Shown one piece after another: positions 51,666 to 58,665 of a stretch of 64,000 nucleotides of DNA (position 1 is its first letter; each line of letters opens with the position of its first letter). A model generated the notes under the pieces. That model did no database searches and was not told the DNA's origin. It saw nothing but the letters and a program-made list of their open reading frames with translations. The stretch lies in assembly GCF_042667405.1 (NCBI RefSeq), contig NZ_JBHVAL010000002.1:248001-312000 (forward strand), written 5' to 3'. The DNA is from Arthrobacter sp042667405 (GTDB lineage Bacteria > Actinomycetota > Actinomycetes > Actinomycetales > Micrococcaceae). The position numbers and the translations under genes are program-made.

Positions 51666-53363
51666 ATGCTCACCACCATCACCGGAACCCTGTTGGACGC
51701 CGCCGGCGAACCAATGCACGGCTACGTGACCTTCACCCCAGATACCCCCATCGTGAACGTCACCGACGCCGGCAAGACCATCCCCCGCGTTCCCGTCCGC
51801 GCCGACCTCGACGCAGAAGGGAAGTTCACCGCAGAGCTACAGCCGGCAGACGCAGCCGGCGTGAACCCGCAGAACTTCACTTACCGCGCATCGCTTTACG
51901 TCTACGCCGCCGGCCAACGCCCTGCCCGCCCCACAGAGTTCAGCTTCACAGCTACGGACGGCGCCACGCTCGACCTTGCCGACATCACCCCCGTAACTGA
52001 CAACAACGGCGTACCCCACGTCGTCGGCCCCGCCGGCCCGCAAGGTGTTCAAGGCCCCCAAGGCGTAGCCGGCCCCGCCGGCCCGCAGGGAGTCCCAGGT
52101 ATCGCGGACGACGCCAGCGTGAAGTCTCTGATCACTAACCCAGCAACTCAAACTGGTGCAGCAGTAAAGGCAGGCTTTGCGCCGCGCTACGGCCTCCCGG
52201 ACTTGGCGGGCAAGGTTATCGGTGCCCGCATGCTTGACCGTTGGGTGTCCGACGCTTTTGCACCTCCGCCCGCAGTGGACACCCCAGTTATTACATTTGA
52301 CGCGGCCGGATACGGTACGTTGTTCGCTCCCAAAAGGGTCGGTGACGTGGCTAACGCGGCCCTCGATATGGCCGGCGATACGCGCTTTCGCTACTTTGGT
52401 TTCCCCAGCGCCACCGCGACACCATCCGACCCCACACAATTCGTAGACACAGGATTGAAGCCGGGTGGGGCCACCATGGCCGCAGCGTGGCCGTTCAGTG
52501 TTGAGTTTGAGACGACATCTGACATCGTTCAGGTAAAGAGCCGAGCGAGTACCGCGAATCCCAATCAAGGCATCATTCTGGTGAATGGCCGCCTCGTGTC
52601 GGAGACGCGCATCCAGTCCACAACCGCCGCTGGCAGCTGGACCCGTATGCGACTCACTTTCCCCTCTACCGGCTGGCGCAGGATTCAGATCATAGGCCTG
52701 AACCCTGTCTTCGGTAGTTTTGGCGGAGTCCAGGTAACCGCCGGCCATAGCGTCATACGCCCGTCGCATGCCGTGAAGCGCAGGATAGCCGTGATCGGCG
52801 ATTCCTTCACTGACGGATCAGGTGTAGCACCTGCCGGTGCCACCATGACCGAAACGTACGCGCTCAGGCTTGCCTATCTCATGGGCGCCGATCAAGTCAT
52901 TTTGGCAGGTATCGGCGGCAGCGGCTGGGTTGCTCAGACCGGAGCAGAAACACAGTCCCATTTCGGAGCGCGTGTAGCCCCAGTTCTTGCGATGAATCCA
53001 GACGTCATAATCTTCATGGGATCGAGAAATGACCCCACCGCCGTTGGAGTTCAAGCCGCCGTAGAGTCTGCCCTGGACGCGTGTGCGAACGTGCCAGAGG
53101 TATACGTGACCGGAACGGTAACGCGTACGGGATTCACCGCACAAAACGCAGCGGTCAAGGCAGGGACTGAAGCAAAGGGCCGCAGATTCGTTGACCTTGC
53201 AGGGATAATCTACGGCTCCGGGAAAGCAGGAGCGCCAACGAACGACGGCAACGCGGACTTCTTTATCAGCGGCGCCGATGGTGTTCATCCGACGCACGAA
53301 GGCCATAAGTACATCGCACGGCGATTCTTCCAAGCAATTGCAGGGGCTTATGGTCAGTCGTGA
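51666..53363 (+). CDS. Tail fibre-like protein with collagen-like repeat and SGNH hydrolase domain
   Basis: A 565-aa protein. The N-terminal 115 residues are a beta-rich tail-attachment domain. Residues about 120-145 are a collagen-type Gly-x-y run (GPAGPQGVQGPQGVAG and GPAGPQGVPG). A central beta region leads to a C-terminal SGNH hydrolase with block I RIAVIGDSFTDGSGV, IGGSGW, IIFMGSRNDPT (block III) and DGVHPTHEGHKYIA (block V Asp-x-x-His). It could deacetylate or de-esterify host surface glycans during adsorption. The moron lipoprotein next door has the same fold. Confidence 0.88.
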   Translation: MLTTITGTLLDAAGEPMHGYVTFTPDTPIVNVTDAGKTIPRVPVRADLDAEGKFTAELQPADAAGVNPQNFTYRASLYVYAAGQRPARPTEFSFTATDGATLDLADITPVTDNNGVPHVVGPAGPQGVQGPQGVAGPAGPQGVPGIADDASVKSLITNPATQTGAAVKAGFAPRYGLPDLAGKVIGARMLDRWVSDAFAPPPAVDTPVITFDAAGYGTLFAPKRVGDVANAALDMAGDTRFRYFGFPSATATPSDPTQFVDTGLKPGGATMAAAWPFSVEFETTSDIVQVKSRASTANPNQGIILVNGRLVSETRIQSTTAAGSWTRMRLTFPSTGWRRIQIIGLNPVFGSFGGVQVTAGHSVIRPSHAVKRRIAVIGDSFTDGSGVAPAGATMTETYALRLAYLMGADQVILAGIGGSGWVAQTGAETQSHFGARVAPVLAMNPDVIIFMGSRNDPTAVGVQAAVESALDACANVPEVYVTGTVTRTGFTAQNAAVKAGTEAKGRRFVDLAGIIYGSGKAGAPTNDGNADFFISGADGVHPTHEGHKYIARRFFQAIAGAYGQS

Positions 53364-53367
53364 CCGG

Positions 53368-54087
53368 CTACCGGAGCGCGGGCCCCACGCGCTCCGCAAT
53401 AGCCTTATGACCAGCGTCGTTTACGTGCGCACCGTCCTGCAGCACCATGGGCCGAGTGATCACGGGCGGCTCAAGCAAGCTCACGTACCCGGCTTTGACA
53501 CTAGCCGCAGCTTCTTGCACTGTCTTGTCGAAGGCCAGAACGTCAGGCGTTACTTCCCATGGCGTCGAAGGTCCAACGGCGACAATCTTGGCTGCTGGAA
53601 GCGCGGCGCGAAGGTCGGCGTAAGTCTTGGCTATGGCGTCCGACACCCGCTCGGGATCGCGTGCGAATTGCTGGAAGTCGTTCTGTCCACCAGCGACTAC
53701 TACGGCCGAAGGCTTGGCAGCAACAGCCTGCGAGACCATCTCCGGGTAAGAGGGGCACTTCTCCATGCCGCATCCCTCTTTGCCAGCCACCGTCAAATAG
53801 CCTGTACCGCCCCGCCCCAGGTTCACGGCGTTCAGGCCGGCGCCACTAGCCGCAACCGTCACCCAGTTGTTCCCGGAGCTGGCCCCCGTTCCCTGCGTGT
53901 AGGAATCGCCAATGAACACGGCAATAGGCTTCGCCGGCTGAGGCTTTGCGGACGGAGGAAGCGACTTGTGTGTTTCGTAGTAATCCTGGACCTTCTGCGA
54001 AACAGGGGCCGGCTGTGCAGCGCAGCCTGCCGCCGAAGTCATGGCGATGGACAGCAGGAGTGCAGGAAGGGCGCGACCAAGGCGCAT
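53368..54087 (-). CDS. SGNH/GDSL hydrolase lipoprotein (prophage moron)
   Basis: A 239-aa exported protein on the strand opposite to all structural genes. The signal peptide ALPALLLSIAMTSAAGCAAQ contains a lipobox (Cys 22). SGNH blocks are intact: AVFIGDSYTQGTGASS (Ser), LGRGGTG, VVVAGGQNDFQQF (Asn), and LQDGAHVNDAGHKAIA (Asp and His). It has its own promoter-like sequence (54125-54155) and GGGGGA 5 nt before ATG 54087, the usual set-up of a gene expressed from the lysogen. It may alter acylation of the cell surface and so affect phage adsorption, but this is inference. Confidence 0.88.
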   Translation of the reverse strand: MRLGRALPALLLSIAMTSAAGCAAQPAPVSQKVQDYYETHKSLPPSAKPQPAKPIAVFIGDSYTQGTGASSGNNWVTVAASGAGLNAVNLGRGGTGYLTVAGKEGCGMEKCPSYPEMVSQAVAAKPSAVVVAGGQNDFQQFARDPERVSDAIAKTYADLRAALPAAKIVAVGPSTPWEVTPDVLAFDKTVQEAAASVKAGYVSLLEPPVITRPMVLQDGAHVNDAGHKAIAERVGPALR

Positions 54088-54124
54088 GAGTTCCCCCAGA
54101 GAAGTGAATTGGCAAAGTCAAGTC

Positions 54125-54155
54125 ATTCTACGATCCCCGCACACTCTCCGTTGAA
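54125..54155 (-). promoter_or_regulatory. Candidate promoter for the SGNH lipoprotein gene
   Basis: On the minus strand TAGAAT (54130-54125) is a good -10, with TTCAAC (54155-54150) as a possible -35 at a 19-bp spacer. It lies about 38 bp before the ATG in the short gap between divergent lipoprotein and amidase genes. Prediction only. Confidence 0.45.
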
Positions 54156-54170
54156 CAGGGAAAGGCAATC

Positions 54171-54821
54171 ATGTTCGAACTGACCACCACATCCACTAGC
54201 CCGTTCCGCGCAACCCGGACCCAGCAGATTCAGTCGATCACTATTCACTGGTGGGATAAGCCGGAACGCCGGCCCTCCTTTGACGGCACGGTTGCTTGGC
54301 TCTGCCGCCCTGAAACAACAGCCAGCGCCCACTACGTCGCGGAGGATGGCCGGGTGGCTTGCATCGTCTCTCCTGACGAAGTTGCGTGGCACGCCGGCGA
54401 CGGCGGCAACGGCCCCGGCAACATGACCTCCATTGGGATCGAATGCAACCCGCGAGGCTCTGACGGCGACTATGCCACCGTGGCTGAACTCGTCCGGGAA
54501 CTCCGCGCAGCTTACGGAGACTTGCCCCTCTACCCACACCGGCATTGGACCACCACGGAGTGCCCAGGCACCTACGACCTTGACCGCATCAACCGACTAG
54601 CCGCACAAACCACCACGGAGGATGAAATGACCCCGCAGCAAGAAGCCAAGCTCGATAAGCTCATCAGCTTGCTTGAACCCGTCCACGACGCACTGTTCAA
54701 CAAGAAGGGCAGCAAAAAAGGCGACAACAAGTCCATCGTCGGCGGCGAAGCCCTGGATGACCTGATCAACAAGGGTCAACTGAAGATCCTTGCGGCAATC
54801 GAGTCTCTGAAGGGTAAGTGA
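54171..54821 (+). CDS. Endolysin: N-acetylmuramoyl-L-alanine amidase
   Basis: A 216-aa lysis enzyme with an Amidase_2/PGRP domain in residues 20-140. Zinc ligands are the His in SITIHWWDKP, the His in YPHRHW and the Cys of TTECPGTYD; HYVAEDGRVACIVSPDEVAWHAGDGGNGPGNMTSIGIECNP is the typical core. The C-terminal 60 residues are charged helix (TPQQEAKLDKLISLLEPVHDALFNKKGSKKGDNKS), possibly wall binding or oligomerisation. It has no signal peptide, so it needs the holins that follow. Confidence 0.92.
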   Translation: MFELTTTSTSPFRATRTQQIQSITIHWWDKPERRPSFDGTVAWLCRPETTASAHYVAEDGRVACIVSPDEVAWHAGDGGNGPGNMTSIGIECNPRGSDGDYATVAELVRELRAAYGDLPLYPHRHWTTTECPGTYDLDRINRLAAQTTTEDEMTPQQEAKLDKLISLLEPVHDALFNKKGSKKGDNKSIVGGEALDDLINKGQLKILAAIESLKGK

Positions 54822-55051
54822 TGGCAGAGAACCCGCCACCGACCCGAAAGGCCGGCGTCGTCACGCTAGCGGCAACCGCCGGCGGAACCGTGGGAGGCGC
54901 CACTTCCATCGTGGTTGTGTGGCTCCTGTCGCTTGCCGGCGTTGCCGTCCCTGATAGCGTGGCCGACGCCTTGACCATCCTTGCTACGGCGCTCCTGTCG
55001 CTTGCCGGCGGCTGGCTTGTCCCGCCGGGAACGGGGAGCCGCCGTGCCTGA
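54821..55051 (+). CDS. Holin-like small membrane protein
   Basis: A 76-aa protein with two hydrophobic segments (VVTLAATAGGTVGGATSIVVVWLLSLAG and ALTILATALLSLAGGWLVP), a charged start and a basic tail, located directly behind the endolysin. That is the class II holin pattern. GTG 54818 immediately upstream is an alternative start. It overlaps the following gene by 8 bp. Confidence 0.8.
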   Translation: MAENPPPTRKAGVVTLAATAGGTVGGATSIVVVWLLSLAGVAVPDSVADALTILATALLSLAGGWLVPPGTGSRRA

Positions 55052-55355
55052 AGCCGCAGTAATGACGGACGTGACCCTTGGTGAGGTCTACCGCCTAATC
55101 AAGGACCAATCCAAAACGCTCGACACCATGTCCCACAACATGGACAAAAAGCCGTCGTGGGATGACATCGAGCGCATGGAGGAAGCCCGCATCGAACGCG
55201 GCAAGCTACACGCCGCGAAAGAGCAGCTTCAGGACCAAGCCATCAAGGCGTTGGAAGATAACAACAGGTGGCTAGTCCGAACGGTGATTGCATCCCTGAT
55301 CACTGGATGCTCCGGCCTAGCCTTTGCAGCTTTCCGGTTCTTCGCCGCCGGCTAG
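55044..55355 (+). CDS. Second lysis membrane protein (coiled coil + C-terminal TM)
   Basis: A 103-aa protein from GTG 55044 preceded by GGGGAG at 6 nt. The first 70 residues are a charged coiled coil (VYRLIKDQSKTLDTMSHNM and MEEARIERGKLHAAKEQLQDQAIKALEDNN) and the end is one membrane segment (VIASLITGCSGLAFAAFRFF). Such proteins (DUF2746-like) often follow holins in actinophages and may be a second holin or antiholin. Its stop overlaps the convergent integrase stop by 4 bp. Confidence 0.75.
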   Translation: MPEAAVMTDVTLGEVYRLIKDQSKTLDTMSHNMDKKPSWDDIERMEEARIERGKLHAAKEQLQDQAIKALEDNNRWLVRTVIASLITGCSGLAFAAFRFFAAG

Positions 55356-56179
55356 GCCGCAGCCGCCATTACCGCAGCCCGCTTTGCACCGTCAGGAACG
55401 GCGCAATAGCGGGCTGTGGTTTGTGGGTTGGCATGCCCCAGAAGGTCTTGCACTGCCCGTAAGTCCTTCTCTGCCCGGTAAGCGACGGTGGCGAAGCGGT
55501 GCCTAAGCGTGTGGCCTGTCCAGTCTCCGTCAAGGTTGCGGGATAGCAGCGTGGAGACGTATGGCGCGGACAGGTGGCCTCCGGTCTTGTTCGGGAAGTA
55601 ATAGCCGGCCTCACGTCGCCGCAGGTAGCCGGCAAGGCGTTCCGTTAGCGGGATGATGCGCACGACGCCTCCCTTACCCTGAATTTCCAACGCCCAGCCG
55701 TCCTCACCGTCGTGAATGACGTTGTTGGTGTGCAGCTTGGCTATCTCAGTGCACCTAAGCCCGCACTCTGCCCCCAGGGCGACCATGAGGGCCAATCGTT
55801 CATCAAGCAACTGCCGGCCCGCGTTCACGATGGCTTCAGGAGCAGGACGAGGACGGCCCGGGGGAACGCGAACGCTCGGAAGGAGCATCGCCGGGTTAGT
55901 GTCGGTCCTGCCGCTCGTGACGGCCCATATCCAGAATTGCCGCAGACAGGCACGGTAGCTCTTTAGCGTCTCCGGTTTCCAGCCGTGCAAGCCCATCCAG
56001 CCGGCTAGATCGTTGGCGTTCAGTGTCCACGGTTCAACGTCCGGGAAGTGATGCGCAAGTCGGCGTATCTGCGTCTTTCGAAGGGCAATAGTGAGGGGTG
56101 GCCTACCTGACGCTTTTAGCCAGGACAGCCACCCCTCGATTTGTTCACTCCACTGTTGAGTTGTTAGATCATCCTTCAA
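55352..56179 (-). CDS. int: Tyrosine-family integrase with Ala-rich C-terminus
   Basis: A 275-aa tyrosine recombinase. The SAM-like core-binding domain is in residues 5-85, and the catalytic domain shows Arg in LGAECGLRCTEIAKLH, Lys in LEIQGKGGVVRIIPL, HTLRHRFATVAYRAEKDL (HxxR), LLGHANPQTTARYCAV (His and the nucleophile Tyr). It is short and has no obvious N-terminal arm-binding domain. The protein ends KRAAVMAAAA, a possible ClpXP-type degron. The start is TTG 56179 behind GGGG. It is transcribed toward the lysis genes; upstream, in the circular phage, lie the 60-aa ORF and the repressor. Confidence 0.92.
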   Translation of the reverse strand: MKDDLTTQQWSEQIEGWLSWLKASGRPPLTIALRKTQIRRLAHHFPDVEPWTLNANDLAGWMGLHGWKPETLKSYRACLRQFWIWAVTSGRTDTNPAMLLPSVRVPPGRPRPAPEAIVNAGRQLLDERLALMVALGAECGLRCTEIAKLHTNNVIHDGEDGWALEIQGKGGVVRIIPLTERLAGYLRRREAGYYFPNKTGGHLSAPYVSTLLSRNLDGDWTGHTLRHRFATVAYRAEKDLRAVQDLLGHANPQTTARYCAVPDGAKRAAVMAAAA

Positions 56180-56222
56180 CGTTTCCCCATTAGCTTGAAA
56201 TTTGAAATGTCAAGCATTTAGA

Positions 56223-56405
56223 TTATCCGGCGTGTCGGTTACTCTCGCGTACGTCCGCAAGCAGCGCTTTGTGCGTTCGGGCTACCTTCCGCGCCGCAGC
56301 CTTCAGCTTTGCCTTGTATGCATCGACTGAAATCGTCTTATCTGGATTGTCGATAAGCTCGGCACGTTCGACCACCGCAGCCTCCCAGGCATCGAAGGCG
56401 CTCAC
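56223..56405 (-). CDS. 60-aa ORF between viral repressor and integrase
   Basis: GTG 56405 opens a 60-codon frame: MSAFDAWEAAVVERAELIDN, then PDKTISVDAYKAKLKAAARK and a basic end. It is helical and unrelated to any family I recognise. Its start overlaps, as GTGA, the stop codon of the extended repressor predicted for the circular phage, so in virion-derived DNA it would be translationally coupled to the repressor. In the prophage that upstream partner is absent. It might be a small regulator of recombination. Confidence 0.65.
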   Translation of the reverse strand: MSAFDAWEAAVVERAELIDNPDKTISVDAYKAKLKAAARKVARTHKALLADVRESNRHAG

Positions 56406-56463
56406 GCTGCCGCCGCCGTATCGCGACGGCCAAACAGTGTTACTACCGGGTATTCTTCGATTA
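56402..56463 (-). other. Orphaned 3' coding segment of the full-length (viral) repressor
   Basis: Joining the repressor frame at attL to the minus strand left of attR through the shared core continues the frame without a stop: ...NTGG is followed by LIEEYPVVTLFGRRDTAAAA and TGA (56404-56402). That makes 116 residues instead of 96. The extension ends in four alanines, as does integrase. The TGA overlaps the next GTG start. In the lysogen this segment has no start codon and is silent. The junction is computed by hand from the two att sites. Confidence 0.8.
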
Positions 56464-56474
56464 ACCCACCGGTA
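56464..56474. repeat. attR core (ACCCACCGGTA), right prophage end
   Basis: Exact copy of the attL core. Host sequence GAGTGGTCATAACTG follows and leads to tetR. The reconstructed attB would read CATATT-ACCCACCGGTA-GAGTGG. The core contains ACC-N4... symmetry (TACC-N4-GGTA in attL/attB), so it may coincide with an operator or promoter of the moeZ-tetR intergenic region. Confidence 0.85.
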
Positions 56475-56509
56475 GAGTGGTCATAACTGCAAAGGAAAGG
56501 CGGCAGACT

Positions 56510-57166
56510 GTGGCTGACGGCACACGGGCAAACGATGAGGCACCCGCAAAGCAGGAACGGACCGTTGCACCCCGTTCACCAAGGCTGCCCAGGGACGAGC
56601 GCCGTGCACAGCTGCTGAACGCCGCCTTGGAAGTCTTCGTTTCCAACGGATTCCATGGCGCAGCGATGGATGAAATCGCTGAAACCGCGCATGTCAGCAA
56701 ACCGGTGCTTTACCAGCACTTCCCCTCCAAGCGCGAGCTCTACATGGCCCTCCTGGACAGCCACCTGGCAACGCTGACCGACTTGATGCTGGGCGCGCTG
56801 AACTCCACAACGGACAACAAGGAACGCGTCAAGGCCGTCATGCGCGCCTATTACAGGTTCATCGCCGACGACGACCAAGCGCACCGTTTGGTGTTTGAGT
56901 CCGACCTCATCAATGATCCTGACGTCAGCTCCCGCTTGGAGACGTTCAACAAAACCTTCGCCGACGCCGTCGCGCATGTGATTGCCGAGGACACCAAACT
57001 TCCGCCCCTTGAGGCCCAGCTCCTGGGACGCGGCTTGGCGGGAATGGCCCAGGTCAGTGCCCGTTACTGGCTGGAAACGGATGGAAACCTTGACCTCGAT
57101 GTAGCCAGTGATCTGATCTATCGTTTAGCTTGGCGCGGAATCAGTCGATTCCCCAAAGAGTCCTAG
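56510..57166 (+). CDS. TetR/AcrR-family transcriptional regulator
   Basis: A 218-aa regulator. The HTH LNAALEVFVSNGFHGAAMDEIAETAHVSKPVLYQHFPSKRELYMALL is canonical, and the C-terminal half is a ligand-binding helical bundle. It is the counterpart of mycobacterial Rv3208 next to MoeZ and DUF3107. Start GTG 56510 has AAAGG upstream; GTG 56477 is an in-frame alternative. The attR core lies 36 bp before the start, so phage DNA has replaced whatever lay further upstream. Confidence 0.9.
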   Translation: MADGTRANDEAPAKQERTVAPRSPRLPRDERRAQLLNAALEVFVSNGFHGAAMDEIAETAHVSKPVLYQHFPSKRELYMALLDSHLATLTDLMLGALNSTTDNKERVKAVMRAYYRFIADDDQAHRLVFESDLINDPDVSSRLETFNKTFADAVAHVIAEDTKLPPLEAQLLGRGLAGMAQVSARYWLETDGNLDLDVASDLIYRLAWRGISRFPKES

Positions 57167-57216
57167 GCTACAAATAGAGGACTGACTTAACACTTGATTG
57201 GCTTGGAGGCCTTGCT

Positions 57217-57441
57217 GTGGAAGTAAAGATCGGCATTCAAAACGTTGGCCGTGAAATTGTGCTCGAATCCGCCCTGGATGCTGACGCCGTAGCCAAGATC
57301 GTGGCCGAAGCCGTGTCCAAGGGCTCGGAACTGCGCCTGACTGACGAGAAGGGCCGCCAGATCATCGTTCCCGGAAACGTGCTGGGCTATGTGGAGATCG
57401 GCGCCGAGGAAGTCCGCCGGGTCGGCTTCGGCGCCCTCTGA
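57217..57441 (+). CDS. DUF3107 family small protein
   Basis: A 74-aa protein, MEVKIGIQNVGREIVLESAL, continuing DADAVAKIVAEAVSKGSELRLTD. DUF3107 is a conserved actinobacterial family (TB9.4/Rv3208A in mycobacteria) found next to this TetR regulator and without an established molecular function. Start GTG 57217, full length for the family. Confidence 0.93.
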   Translation: MEVKIGIQNVGREIVLESALDADAVAKIVAEAVSKGSELRLTDEKGRQIIVPGNVLGYVEIGAEEVRRVGFGAL

Positions 57442-57476
57442 CACTCTTCCGCCCAACTGCCGCTTAAGGAGTTCCC

Positions 57477-57779
57477 ATGCTTTCCCTCGTCATCGTGGTC
57501 CTGGCCACTGTTGCCACTGGTTTCATTGTGTGGGCAAACGATAAGCGGCACATCAGGTACGGAATCGCACTGCCCGCCGGTGTTTCGGCCTGTGTCGGCG
57601 CGCTGAGCTGGATAGCCTTCATCAGCGCCGGCCTCGGCTACCAGCCGGGTGCCACCTGGATCCCCTGGGTCCTGCCGATTGTGCTCGGAACCGCCGCAGC
57701 GGCGGGAGTCGTGGTTTATCTTGGACGCACACGCACCAAGCACGACACTGAAGCGCTGACCAAGGCGCTAAGGCTCTAG
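57477..57779 (+). CDS. Small integral membrane protein, unknown function
   Basis: A 100-aa protein with three hydrophobic segments (LSLVIVVLATVATGFIVWA, GIALPAGVSACVGALSWIAFISAGLG, WVLPIVLGTAAAAGVVVYLG) and a basic C-terminus. AAGGAG precedes the ATG at about 6 nt. It follows DUF3107 by 35 bp and is probably in the same transcript, which ends at the adjacent palindrome. Confidence 0.85.
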   Translation: MLSLVIVVLATVATGFIVWANDKRHIRYGIALPAGVSACVGALSWIAFISAGLGYQPGATWIPWVLPIVLGTAAAAGVVVYLGRTRTKHDTEALTKALRL

Positions 57780-57790
57780 GGCTTAAACAA

Positions 57791-57828
57791 AACAATGACC
57801 ATCACCCCGCGGGGTGATGGTCATTGTT
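57791..57828. terminator. Bidirectional terminator, 38-bp perfect palindrome
   Basis: AACAATGACCATCACCCCG is followed immediately by its exact complement. It lies 11 bp after the small membrane-protein stop on the plus strand (followed by GTTTGTT) and about 36 bp after thiG on the minus strand. Confidence 0.85.
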
Positions 57829-57864
57829 GTTTGTTGCCAGCGTGTTTGACGCCGGGGCCCGACG

Positions 57865-58662
57865 TTAGAGGAACTCCGCCCGGCCTTCCATCGCGGAGGA
57901 TGCCAGCGCGTGCTCACGACGGGGAATCCGGCCCGCCTGCTTGGCAAGCCTGCCGGCGATGACAGCGTGCTTGAAGGCCTGCCCCATCTGGACGGGGTTC
58001 TGCGCCCGGGTCACGGCGGTGGCCAGCAGGACAGCGTCGCAGCCCAGTTCCATCGCAAGTGCGGCATCCGAGGCAGTGCCGATCCCCGCGTCCAGCACCA
58101 CAGGGACGGAAGCGCGCGACACAATCAGTTCGATGTTGTGCGGGTTCAGGATGCCAAGTCCTGTTCCAATAGGTGACCCTAGCGGCATGACGGCCGTGGC
58201 ACCCAAATTCTCCAGGCGCAGCGCAAGGACGGGATCGTCGTTGGTGTAGGCGAACACCTTGAAGCCCCGGTTGACCAGTTGCTCTGTTGCTTCGACCAGC
58301 TCAACGGCATCGGGCAGGAGCGTGTGTTCGTCCGCTATGACTTCCAGCTTCACCCAATCTGTCTCCAGCGCCTCTCGCGCCAGTTCTGCCGTCATCACCG
58401 CGTCTTTGGCCGTGAAACAACCCGCCGTGTTCGGAAGGACACGGATGTTGTTGTCCACCAGGAGCTGAAAGAGCGAACCGGTTTCCGCGGTCGAATAGCG
58501 CCGCATGGCCACGGTTGTGAGCTCGGTTCCGGAAGCCAGGAGCGCCGCTCCCAGACCATCAAGGCTGGGGGCGCCTCCGGTTCCCATGATCAGCCTGGAG
58601 CCCAGTTCGACGCCGTCGATCACCAAAGCGTCCGCGCGGATTTCCGTATTTGCCTGCGTCAT
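57865..58662 (-). CDS. thiG: Thiazole synthase
   Basis: A 265-aa TIM-barrel enzyme that forms the thiazole phosphate of thiamine from deoxyxylulose phosphate, dehydroglycine and ThiS-thiocarboxylate. LVIDGVELGSRLIMGTGG opens the barrel; the Schiff-base Lys lies in WVKLEVIADEHTLLPD, and VPVVLDAGIGTASDAALAMELGCDAVLLATAV is the phosphate-binding end. It follows thiS by 3 bp. Confidence 0.96.
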   Translation of the reverse strand: MTQANTEIRADALVIDGVELGSRLIMGTGGAPSLDGLGAALLASGTELTTVAMRRYSTAETGSLFQLLVDNNIRVLPNTAGCFTAKDAVMTAELAREALETDWVKLEVIADEHTLLPDAVELVEATEQLVNRGFKVFAYTNDDPVLALRLENLGATAVMPLGSPIGTGLGILNPHNIELIVSRASVPVVLDAGIGTASDAALAMELGCDAVLLATAVTRAQNPVQMGQAFKHAVIAGRLAKQAGRIPRREHALASSAMEGRAEFL

Positions 58663-58665
58663 TGT

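Larger units (their letters stand above)
38924..56474. mobile_element. Intact-looking 17.5-kb siphovirus-type prophage
   Basis: The element lies between moeZ and tetR, bounded by an 11-bp direct repeat (38924-38934 and 56464-56474). It carries a repressor at one end, a tyrosine integrase at the other, and between them early, packaging, head, tail and lysis genes in canonical order with pervasive 4-bp overlaps and no obvious disrupted gene. It is small for a tailed temperate phage, recalling the very small Arthrobacter and Rhodococcus siphoviruses (about 14-16 kb). No polymerase, primase or helicase gene is recognisable. Its coding DNA is visibly richer in the hexamer GCCGGC than the host flanks. 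Confidence 0.95.
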
